DNA from: JBOFCS01 sp051646185
GTDB taxonomy: Bacteria; Actinomycetota; Actinomycetes; Mycobacteriales; Mycobacteriaceae
DNA: 25,583 nt
Direction: 5' to 3'
Assembly: GCA_051646185.1 (NCBI GenBank)
Contig: JBOFCS010000011.1
Coordinates: 1 to 25,583 of the forward strand
The stretch's first letter is position 1. The number at the start of each line of letters is the position of its first letter. Below are positions 1-6,955 of this stretch, piece by piece. The notes beneath the pieces are model-generated. The model made no database searches. It was not told the origin of the DNA and was given only the letters and a program-made list of their open reading frames with translations. Position numbers and translations under genes: made by a program.

Positions 1-27
1 GACACAATTGTGCTAGCGCGCTCGAGG

Positions 28-52
28 CCGGGGGGCGTTTGTAGCTCCCCGG
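28..52. repeat. GC-rich hairpin near left edge
   Basis: The arms CCGGGG (28-33) and CCCCGG (47-52) form a perfect 6-bp stem with a 13-nt loop. There is no T-tract on the right side. It may be a factor-independent terminator of a gene lying left of the window, or chance in a GC-rich patch. The rest of 1-258 has no gene that I can support; it holds this hairpin and the palindrome at 134-161. Confidence 0.3.
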
Positions 53-133
53 TATCAACGTCCAACTGTGAAGATTTTTGAGTCATGCGCAAGCTCCACT
101 TCGCTAAGATGCATCAACAATTGCATCAAATAT

Positions 134-161
134 ATGTGATCTACTGTACTCTAGATCACAT
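134..161. promoter_or_regulatory. palindrome upstream of the GntR gene, candidate operator
   Basis: A perfect inverted repeat has 10-bp arms, ATGTGATCTA (134-143) and TAGATCACAT (152-161), around an 8-bp centre. It lies about 100 bp before the GntR start codon, where an autoregulatory operator is expected. FCD-type GntR dimers bind palindromes, so self-binding is a reasonable inference. Just upstream, the octamer TGCATCAA occurs twice 12 bp apart (110-117 and 122-129). The arms contain TGTGA and TCACA, the CRP/GlxR half-sites, but 16 bp apart instead of 6, so a CRP-type site is unlikely. Confidence 0.5.
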
Positions 162-258
162 TAAAGCGTACTTACCTGAACCGCAAGGGCCTCGAGAGCG
201 TTAATAGTCAGTAACAACGCCTATGCTTGATCGGCAAATACTGTGCACAGGAGAATCC

Positions 259-939
259 ATGACGAGGTCTGCACCGGGGCGCCCGCTAAGGCGGCGCCCA
301 CAACTGTCCGACGATGTGGCAACACATGTACGCGATCTCATCATGTCAGGTGAAGTGCGCCCTGGGGATTTTATCCGATTAGACGAAACCGCCGCCGATC
401 TAGAAGTCAGTGTCACACCGGTTCGCGAAGCGTTACTGACCCTTCGTGGCGAAGGCTTGGTGGAGCTGGTTCCACATAAAGGCTACGTGGTTTCTCCACT
501 GACCCGTGCCGATGTTCAGGATTTATTTTGGTTGCAGAGCCAAATTGCCAGAGAACTTACCCTACGCGCCTCAAAGGTGATGACTCCCGGAGCACTCGAA
601 GAGCTCAAGTCAATCGCGACGAGCCTCTCCAATGCCGTAGATTTGCGTGAACCAGATCAGATTTCTCAACTTGAGTTCCAGTTTCACCGGGTAATCAATC
701 GACTTGCTCAGTCGACAAAACTTTCCTGGTTTTTGCTTAATGCCACCCGCTATACCCCGACTCGTTTTTATGCAAGTGATCCTCATTGGGGTGCGGCAGC
801 CGTCGAAAGCCACACAAAGCTTCTGGAACACTTTGAAGCCCGATCTCATCAAAAAGCGGCAGAGGAATCCGCCGAACATTTTTTGGACGGTGCTCATCGT
901 CTCATCGCTCATCTTGAGAGCATTGGCATTTGGGATTAG
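259..939 (+). CDS. GntR-family transcriptional regulator, FCD (FadR) subfamily
   Basis: A 226-residue cytosolic DNA-binding regulator. The N-terminal winged helix includes the typical run from ARG-rich start through RDLIMSGEVRPGD and VSVTPVREALLTLRGEGLVELVPHKG (about residues 20-80), the GntR signature. The C-terminal all-helical ligand domain (about 90-220) has the FCD pattern, with acidic and His residues that in relatives bind metal and small carboxylates. The start is set at 259 because AGGAG lies 5 nt upstream; the ATG at 223 has no ribosome site. The gene converges on eutC and their ends overlap by 4 nt. Its position next to the eut genes suggests, but does not prove, control of ethanolamine use. 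The effector is unknown. Confidence 0.85.
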   Translation: MTRSAPGRPLRRRPQLSDDVATHVRDLIMSGEVRPGDFIRLDETAADLEVSVTPVREALLTLRGEGLVELVPHKGYVVSPLTRADVQDLFWLQSQIARELTLRASKVMTPGALEELKSIATSLSNAVDLREPDQISQLEFQFHRVINRLAQSTKLSWFLLNATRYTPTRFYASDPHWGAAAVESHTKLLEHFEARSHQKAAEESAEHFLDGAHRLIAHLESIGIWD

Positions 940-1745
940 CTTTGTGACTTACCTAGCTTTTCGTTCACAAATCCCGGGCTAAGATGATTGATATCGTGAG
1001 AATTATCTTTCAGATCAATACCTGAATGTCCAAGCTGGCGTGCACCTTTTACTAAACTTGCTACAACACGAGCGGCTTGCTCGTAACCTAGCCCTTCGGG
1101 TGGATGCACATTTGAAATGCAGTTCCGCTCAGCATCTGTGCAACCAATACGAGGGTTATGCGTAAGGTAAATTCCAATACTATCCGCCACGGATAGGCCT
1201 GGACGCTCACCAATGAGCACAATCACTGTACTTACCCCCATCGCCACAGCAAGGTGATCGCCTAACGCGACCCTTGCTTGGGTGGCAATGATCGGCGCCG
1301 CCAGTTGATATTCTGCTAGCCCCTTTCGTAAAGCAGCAAGTAAAGCAGCGCCATGTTCTTCAAGCGCACGGGGTGATAAACCATCACTAAGAACAAAACC
1401 TATATCCGCATCACTTCGACGAATATTCTTTACATCCAAAGGTATTCGACCTAAATCTGGCCTTCTCAGATATTCACCCCGATCCTTCGCCTGGCTTGTC
1501 ACTAAGGTCGGCACCCCAAGCCCTACTGCAGTAATTGAATCTATTAATTCCGATACCTCCAGTGGCGTATGAACGGCATCTCTAGCAGCCGCATGCGCTG
1601 CCGAAAACTCAAGTAGACGCCGCGTAGGCAATGCATTTCCAGCTCGACCTAAACCAATTCGAGCTTGGGTGCTAAGTCTGAGATTATTCCAAAAATTGTG
1701 CTCAGCAACACTTTCTGAAATCAGAATATCGTTGGAATTAATCAT
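936..1745 (-). CDS. eutC: ethanolamine ammonia-lyase small subunit
   Basis: The small subunit of adenosylcobalamin-dependent ethanolamine ammonia-lyase (EC 4.3.1.7), which turns ethanolamine into acetaldehyde and ammonia with EutB. At 269 residues it is shorter than the enterobacterial form (about 295). The family blocks are visible: RIGLGRAGNALPTRRLLEF near residue 30, then VALGDHLAVAMGVSTVIVLIG and the cobalamin-side segment with GERPGLS, NPRIGCTDAERNCISN and GLGYEQAA. Its ATG overlaps the eutB stop as ATGA, so the two are translationally coupled. The C-terminus runs about 20 residues past the usual SG[IV]DLK ending and stops inside the tail of the convergent GntR gene. Confidence 0.95.
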   Translation of the reverse strand: MINSNDILISESVAEHNFWNNLRLSTQARIGLGRAGNALPTRRLLEFSAAHAAARDAVHTPLEVSELIDSITAVGLGVPTLVTSQAKDRGEYLRRPDLGRIPLDVKNIRRSDADIGFVLSDGLSPRALEEHGAALLAALRKGLAEYQLAAPIIATQARVALGDHLAVAMGVSTVIVLIGERPGLSVADSIGIYLTHNPRIGCTDAERNCISNVHPPEGLGYEQAARVVASLVKGARQLGHSGIDLKDNSHDINHLSPGFVNEKLGKSQS

Positions 1746-3154
1746 TGCGGTGCCGCCAAAGCTCGAAGCGGAGATACTTGAACATCGATAGGCACTATCT
1801 GACCTAGTGCATCGAGCATGCCTAAATTATTCAGCCACTGCTCAAATTCTGGAGCTGGCCGGAGCCCGAGGACTTTCCGTACATACAAAACATCATGGAA
1901 AGACAGGCTTTGATAGCCAAGCATGACGTCATCGGCACCTGGTACTGCAATGACAAATGAAACACCGGCAACGCCAAGGAGAGTAAGTAAACTATCCATA
2001 TCGTCAGAATCAGCTTCAGCGTGGTTGGTATAACATACATCCACCCCCATCGGAAGACCAAGTAGCTTTCCGCAGAAATGATCCTCCAAGCCCGCTCTAA
2101 GAATCTGTTTACCATCGTAAAGGTATTCTGGACCAATGAAGCCCACCACTGTATTAACCAGCAAGGGCTCCAAATCCCGCGCCACAGCATAGGCTCGGGC
2201 CTCTAAAGTCTGTTGATCCACAGCAAGACCATCAGTACCTAGATGTGCTCCCGCACTTAAAGCTGAACCCTGTCCAGTTTCCAAGTACATCACATTGTTA
2301 CCAACGGTACCTCGATTCAAGGAACGGCCTGCCTCATTGGCTTGCCGAAGCAAATCTATGGTGACACCAAATCCTGAATTTGCCCCTTCCGTACCAGCGA
2401 TTGATTGGAAAACTAAGTCAACTGGGACATTTTTTTCGATGAGGTCAATAGTTGTTGTCACATGCGACAACACGCAAGACTGAGTAGGAATGTCAAAGCG
2501 AGTGCGAACTTCGTCAAGTAAATACAGTAGATCTGCCGTCATCTTTGGTGAATCAGTAGCCGGATTGATACCAATTACCGCATCCCCGCACCCAAGTAGT
2601 AGACCATCAAGTGTTGCCGCAGCAATACCTTGAGGATCATCGATAGGGTGATTTGGTTGTAACCGTGTCGCCAGTCGCCCTGGTAATCCCACCGTGGTGC
2701 GAAATCCAGAAGTGACACGCACTGCTTTAGCCACTGCAATAAGGTCTTGATTGCGCATTAATTTACTTACTGCAGCAACCATTTCAGGTGTTAGTCCGGC
2801 TGAAAGTTCAGAAAAAGTTTGGGCAGCTTCAGCTGTCGCTGCTCGGTCTAAGAGCCAATCCCGCAGCCCCCCCACGGTGAGATGTGAAATCTTCTGAAAT
2901 GCTTGGCGGGAATGGTTATCTACGATAAGACGGGTGACTTCATCCGTTTCATAAGGAACCACTTGCTGCTCTAAGAAGATATCTAAAGAAACATCTGCTA
3001 GCGCCCATTGCGCTGCGGCACGTTCAGCGTCGGAACGAGCAGCGCAGCCTGCTAGTTCATCGCCTGAACGCTGTGGACTTGCCTTCGCCAACAGCTCAGT
3101 GAGAGAAGCGAAACTATATGTTGTGCCGCCTAAACTCTGTACATACTTGGTCAT
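1742..3154 (-). CDS. eutB: ethanolamine ammonia-lyase large subunit
   Basis: The catalytic TIM-barrel subunit of ethanolamine ammonia-lyase; it binds ethanolamine and the 5'-deoxyadenosyl radical from adenosylcobalamin. The length of 470 residues fits the family (E. coli about 453). The substrate-site stretch is plain: VGLPGRLATRLQPNHP gives R164 and Q166, and GINPATDS gives N197, matching E. coli R160, Q162 and N193 with a shift of four. Later blocks include the segment around LETGQGSALSAGAHLG and the VCYTNHAEADSDDMD block. It starts inside the permease stop (4-nt ATGA overlap) and ends in a 4-nt overlap with eutC, so permease-eutB-eutC form one tightly packed operon. No eutA reactivase and no microcompartment gene accompanies it here. 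Confidence 0.97.
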   Translation of the reverse strand: MTKYVQSLGGTTYSFASLTELLAKASPQRSGDELAGCAARSDAERAAAQWALADVSLDIFLEQQVVPYETDEVTRLIVDNHSRQAFQKISHLTVGGLRDWLLDRAATAEAAQTFSELSAGLTPEMVAAVSKLMRNQDLIAVAKAVRVTSGFRTTVGLPGRLATRLQPNHPIDDPQGIAAATLDGLLLGCGDAVIGINPATDSPKMTADLLYLLDEVRTRFDIPTQSCVLSHVTTTIDLIEKNVPVDLVFQSIAGTEGANSGFGVTIDLLRQANEAGRSLNRGTVGNNVMYLETGQGSALSAGAHLGTDGLAVDQQTLEARAYAVARDLEPLLVNTVVGFIGPEYLYDGKQILRAGLEDHFCGKLLGLPMGVDVCYTNHAEADSDDMDSLLTLLGVAGVSFVIAVPGADDVMLGYQSLSFHDVLYVRKVLGLRPAPEFEQWLNNLGMLDALGQIVPIDVQVSPLRALAAPQ

Positions 3155-4593
3155 TTCAATTCATCCTCGGCGGCAGCAAGTGCGGCAAATTCTTCATCGG
3201 GTGAGTTTGCAACAAGATGATGCCGACTATAAAAACCGAAATAACCCATAAAGGCGGCGAACATACCAAGGCACCATAACGCCGCAGTTCGGTCTACAAC
3301 AAAAGTAGCAACCACTGCAAAAACCGCAATAATTAAGGCAAATCCGGTAGTGATGACACCACCTGGGGTCCGGTATGGTCGTGGCATCTGCGGTTCCCGA
3401 ACACGTAGCACAATATGACTAATCATCATCAATACGTAACTTAATGCGGCACCAAATACTGCCATATTCAACAGCATTGCCCCTTCACCGGTAAGGGATA
3501 AAATAAATCCAATAATTCCTGGCGCGATCAGCGCAAGCATAGGCGCTTTCCGCCTATTCGTGATTGACAAAGTGGTTGGAAGATACCCAGCTCTCGATAA
3601 AGCAAAAAGCTGACGAGAGTAAGCGTAAATGATGGAAAAGAAACTAGCGATCAACCCAGCTAGCCCAATATAGTTAATAATCTTAGATACTGTTGAGTCG
3701 CCAAGAGCTTCAACCAACGGATTCCCCGAGGCTTGCATGGCATCAGCTCCGCCAACCCCAGTCACCAAAAAGAGCACTACGGCACCGGAAACGAGAAGTA
3801 CTGCCATAGCCACAATGATTCCTCGTGGAACATTTTTAGCAGGATCTTTAGCCTCCTCCGCCGCAAGTGGAACCCCTTCTACCGCAAGGAAAAACCAGAT
3901 AGCAAAAGGAACGGCTGCCCAAATGCCGAGGTAGCCAAATGGCAAAAACGAAGAGGCGCCAACCGCATCTGTGGGAGTAATATTAGTCAAATTTGCTGAA
4001 TCAAATTTACCCACAGCGCTAATCGCAAAAATGGCCAATCCAATAAGCGCAATGGCAGTGATAACAAACATTGCCTTAAGCGCTTCACCCGCACCAGTTA
4101 AGTGAATGCCAATAAAAAGTGCATAAACAACCAGATAAACCCACCAACCATCGGTAATGCCGAACAGGCCAAGAGATTCCACATAAGCACCAATGAAGGT
4201 GGCAATAGCCGCTGGAGCAATAGAATATTCAAGGAGAATCGCTGTGCCCGTAGCAAATCCACCCCAGGGCCCTAGAGCTCTTCTCGCAAAAGTGTAGCCG
4301 CCTCCAGCGGCAGGCAGAGCCGAGGACATCTCAGCCATCCCTAGCACCATCGCAAGATACATTGCCGCAATGATTACTGTCGCGATCATCAACCCGCCAA
4401 ATCCACCTTCGGCAAGCCCAAAGTTCCAACCAGAATAGTCGCCGGAGATTACGTAACTCACGCCCAACCCGGCAAGCAGTAACCAACCCGCAGAACCTGA
4501 TTTAAGGGTGCGTTTAGCTAAGTAGTCAGCACCTTCGGTGTGAAAGTCTTCCCCTAAGGCTCCTCCTTGATGCTCTCCGAGCTGGTTCTCCAT
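3151..4593 (-). CDS. eat: ethanolamine permease, APC superfamily
   Basis: A 480-residue inner-membrane transporter with about 12 hydrophobic segments, of the amino acid-polyamine-organocation superfamily, close to bacterial ethanolamine permeases. Visible family features are VSYVISGDYSGWNFGLAEGGFGGL near residue 45, AEMSSALPAAGGGYTFARRALGPWGGF near 90, and FLAVEGVPLAAEEAKDPAKNVPRG near 235. The last block is diagnostic of ethanolamine-type permeases. It is the first gene of the eat-eutB-eutC operon, which supports ethanolamine as substrate. AGGA lies 9 nt before the ATG. The 156-nt gap to the DUF779 gene (4594-4749) should hold the operon promoter, but I see no convincing -10/-35 pair; a short stem (arms TGCGG/CCGCA) is present there. 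Confidence 0.9.
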   Translation of the reverse strand: MENQLGEHQGGALGEDFHTEGADYLAKRTLKSGSAGWLLLAGLGVSYVISGDYSGWNFGLAEGGFGGLMIATVIIAAMYLAMVLGMAEMSSALPAAGGGYTFARRALGPWGGFATGTAILLEYSIAPAAIATFIGAYVESLGLFGITDGWWVYLVVYALFIGIHLTGAGEALKAMFVITAIALIGLAIFAISAVGKFDSANLTNITPTDAVGASSFLPFGYLGIWAAVPFAIWFFLAVEGVPLAAEEAKDPAKNVPRGIIVAMAVLLVSGAVVLFLVTGVGGADAMQASGNPLVEALGDSTVSKIINYIGLAGLIASFFSIIYAYSRQLFALSRAGYLPTTLSITNRRKAPMLALIAPGIIGFILSLTGEGAMLLNMAVFGAALSYVLMMISHIVLRVREPQMPRPYRTPGGVITTGFALIIAVFAVVATFVVDRTAALWCLGMFAAFMGYFGFYSRHHLVANSPDEEFAALAAAEDELK

Positions 4594-4749
4594 ACTTGTG
4601 TTTCCTGCTCTCTCAATGAAGGGAACTAATGGCTCCCTCGAACACGACTCAGTGGCGATACCAACTAGCGTGCACGGGGCTCAGATCATTGTGCGGGTAA
4701 ACCTGCCGCAGCGCATGTCGGCCAGTTAACTATCCTGTAACTTTTACAC

Positions 4750-5271
4750 CTATTGGGACAGTACACAAACCTGGTCAGCAGCGGTAATAACGGAAACTTT
4801 GGCAGATGTGGGAACAGCCCCTCCCTGAGCCCAGGGCGCTCCGGTCATTACACTCTCCGCATCTAAGAAAGCTAACTCAGAGTCATCGAATACCCTTGCA
4901 CGAGAAATAAATCGGACCCTTTCCGGACTTTCCAGACTGAATCCGGCACCACGCCCTGGCACTACATCAAGTATCAGCTGCGTATGCTTCCATAGCTGAA
5001 ATTGACTATCAGAAATCCATACCGGCACTGCATCTGTACCGCAAGGAAAATCGTGAGAACAATCACCTACAGCGAGTCGTAAATCAATAACGCCGAGCAA
5101 TACATCCCGATCTCCAACAATAAACTCTCCTTCGGAATAGCACATAGGGGAAGAGCCATCACAACAACCACCTGACTGATGGATCATCAGTGCCCCGTTG
5201 TTGTTAGCAAGGCGGCGGAGCAGTACTGCCGCTGCTTCGGTAAGCACTACCCGCGCCGCTGCTTTCGACAT
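4750..5271 (-). CDS. DUF779 protein associated with aldehyde dehydrogenase
   Basis: A 173-residue protein of the DUF779 family (PF05610). The diagnostic block HQSGGCCDGSSPMCY sits near residues 31-45 with paired Cys that look metal- or redox-capable; further Cys lie in the DCSHDFPC segment. SLESPERVRFISRARVF (about 117-133) is the second conserved block. The family has no proven biochemical role, but its genes very often follow acetaldehyde-type aldehyde dehydrogenases, as here: the ATG overlaps the dehydrogenase stop by one base (TGATG). About 40 residues after the usual family end form a low-similarity tail. A helper role for the aldehyde dehydrogenase is an inference. Confidence 0.85.
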   Translation of the reverse strand: MSKAAARVVLTEAAAVLLRRLANNNGALMIHQSGGCCDGSSPMCYSEGEFIVGDRDVLLGVIDLRLAVGDCSHDFPCGTDAVPVWISDSQFQLWKHTQLILDVVPGRGAGFSLESPERVRFISRARVFDDSELAFLDAESVMTGAPWAQGGAVPTSAKVSVITAADQVCVLSQ

Positions 5272-6794
5272 CAGAAGAAGCCTTGTGCCTTTTGTGCATA
5301 AGACACCAGAAGATTCTTTGTTTGCTGATAGTGATCCAGCATCATCTTGTGATTCTCTCGACCAATTCCCGACTGCTTGTATCCACCGAAGGCGGCATGT
5401 GCCGGGTACTGGTGGTACGTATTAGTCCATACCCGACCAGCTTTGATGTCCCGGCCCGCTCGATAGGCCACACTGCCGTCCCTGGACCACACCCCAGCAC
5501 CAAGTCCATATAAGGTGTCGTTGGCTAGGGTAATTGCATCGTTATAGTCGGTGAAAGAAGTCACCGATACCACTGGGCCAAATATTTCCTCTTGGAAAAT
5601 TCGCATGTTATTGGTTCCGGAGAAAATGGTGGGTTGTACATAGTAACCCCCAGATAAGTCACCACCAAGATCTGCCCGCTGCCCCCCGGTAAGGACTTTT
5701 GCTCCTTCTTCTTTGCCAATAGCTATGTAGGACAAAATTTTTTCTAGCTGATCATTGGAAGCCTGCGCTCCAATCATGGTGCTGTCATCTAAAGGATTAC
5801 CTTGCAGCACTGATTGAGTTCGCACTGTTGCCAATTCTAGGAATGGGGCAAAAATATCGTGCTGGATAAGAGCACGAGAAGGACAGGTGCACACTTCACC
5901 TTGGTTTAGCGCAAACATGGTGAAACCTTCTAGGGCTTTGTCTTGGTAATCATCTTGTGCGGCTAATACGTTCGAGAAAAAGATGTTTGGGCTTTTACCA
6001 CCCAGTTCCAGGGTTACCGGAATAAGGTTCTGTGAGGCGTATTGCATGATGAGTCGTCCGGTGGTTGTTTCACCGGTAAAAGCAATCTTAGAAATGCGGT
6101 TACTGGAAGCTAATGGCTTACCCGCTTCAACCCCAAAACCATTAACGATATTCACCACCCCTGGCGGTAGTAAATCGCCAATTATCGATATTAGATGCAA
6201 GATTGACGCGGGTGTCTGTTCGGCAGGTTTAAGCACAACGGCATTGCCAGCGGCTAATGCCGGGGCGAGTTTCCACACCGCCATAAGAATAGGAAAGTTC
6301 CAGGGAATGATCTGGCCAACCACCCCTAGCGGTTCATGAAAATGGTAGGCAACGGTGTCTTCGTCTATCTCTGATAGTGAGCCTTCCTGCGCACGGATTG
6401 CCCCAGCAAAATAACGAAAGTGGTCAATTGCTAAGGGAATATCTGCCGCTAAGGTCTCACGGACCGGCTTACCGTTATCCCAGGTTTCCGCTACCGCGAT
6501 CTGGGTAAGATTTTCTTCCATCCGATCAGCAATTTTATTCAGGATATTGGCCCGCTGCGCGACTGAGGTTTTCCCCCAAGCTTGGGCCGCATTATGCGCG
6601 GCATCAAGTGCCAGTTCAATATCTTCGGCGGTGGAACGTGCTACCTCGCAAAAGGGTAAACCAGTTACTGGGCTGGGATTTTCGAAATACTGGCCTTTTA
6701 CCGGTGCTACCCACTGTCCATCAATCCAGTTGTCATAGCGAGATTGAAAAGACATAACTGCATCTGTCGTACCCGGTCGGGCATATATAGTCAT
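5271..6794 (-). CDS. NAD(P)-dependent aldehyde dehydrogenase (acetaldehyde type, AldB/ExaC-like)
   Basis: A cytosolic aldehyde dehydrogenase of 507 residues, the usual size. The catalytic residues are seen: E263 in LELGGKSPN and C302 in NQGEVCTC; the coenzyme site shows IIPWNFPI (about 162-169), KPAEQTP (189-195) and FTGETTTG (239-246). The N-terminal MTIYARPGT followed by SRYDNWIDGQW, and the C-terminal HAAFGGYKQSGIGRENH, mark the ExaC/AldB acetaldehyde group. The start is ATG 6794, with AGGAG 8 nt upstream; a GTG at 6803 is too close to that site. It is cotranscribed with DUF779 and downstream of an AcoR-like regulator. Given eutBC nearby, oxidation of ethanolamine-derived acetaldehyde to acetate is the likely job; ethanol-derived acetaldehyde is equally possible. 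Confidence 0.93.
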   Translation of the reverse strand: MTIYARPGTTDAVMSFQSRYDNWIDGQWVAPVKGQYFENPSPVTGLPFCEVARSTAEDIELALDAAHNAAQAWGKTSVAQRANILNKIADRMEENLTQIAVAETWDNGKPVRETLAADIPLAIDHFRYFAGAIRAQEGSLSEIDEDTVAYHFHEPLGVVGQIIPWNFPILMAVWKLAPALAAGNAVVLKPAEQTPASILHLISIIGDLLPPGVVNIVNGFGVEAGKPLASSNRISKIAFTGETTTGRLIMQYASQNLIPVTLELGGKSPNIFFSNVLAAQDDYQDKALEGFTMFALNQGEVCTCPSRALIQHDIFAPFLELATVRTQSVLQGNPLDDSTMIGAQASNDQLEKILSYIAIGKEEGAKVLTGGQRADLGGDLSGGYYVQPTIFSGTNNMRIFQEEIFGPVVSVTSFTDYNDAITLANDTLYGLGAGVWSRDGSVAYRAGRDIKAGRVWTNTYHQYPAHAAFGGYKQSGIGRENHKMMLDHYQQTKNLLVSYAQKAQGFF

Positions 6795-6854
6795 CGCAAG
6801 CACTCCTCATCGGATCATCATTCACCTCTATCATGAGATGTGACTCAGGACACT

Positions 6855-6912
6855 AAACGGATATAGGTTGCAGAAGAGTTGCACATAATCAATGCAGTTA
6901 CGCTATCCGTTT
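6855..6912. promoter_or_regulatory. inverted repeat in aldehyde dehydrogenase promoter, candidate operator
   Basis: In the 161-nt gap between the AcoR-like gene and the aldehyde dehydrogenase, AAACGGATA (6855-6863) is matched perfectly by TATCCGTTT (6904-6912) with 40 bp between. The spacer also holds two direct TTGCA copies (6868-6872, 6879-6883), 11 bp or one helical turn apart. Two inverted half-sites four turns apart suit a regulator that contacts both and loops or bridges DNA. The nearest candidate is the AcoR-like protein encoded immediately upstream. Assignment is inference; the symmetry is seen directly. Confidence 0.5.
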
Positions 6913-6955
6913 GAGACCACTAGCCCCCAAAAAAATATAACTTTCCGAAGATAAC

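Noticed and set aside
135..160. CRP/GlxR site
   Set aside because: TGTGA and TCACA are present but separated by 16 bp instead of 6.
4594..4760. Possible cobalamin riboswitch upstream of eat-eutB-eutC
   Set aside because: The minus strand contains GCCACTG and an AGGTG, parts of the B12 riboswitch pattern, and the downstream enzyme uses adenosylcobalamin. The GGGAA core, the GGTG-AA-CC segment and a proper B12 box are missing, so I do not call it. A covariance-model scan would settle it.
936..6794. Bacterial microcompartment eut operon
   Set aside because: No shell protein, EutA, EutD, EutE or EutG gene is present in the window; the aldehyde dehydrogenase is the CoA-independent type.
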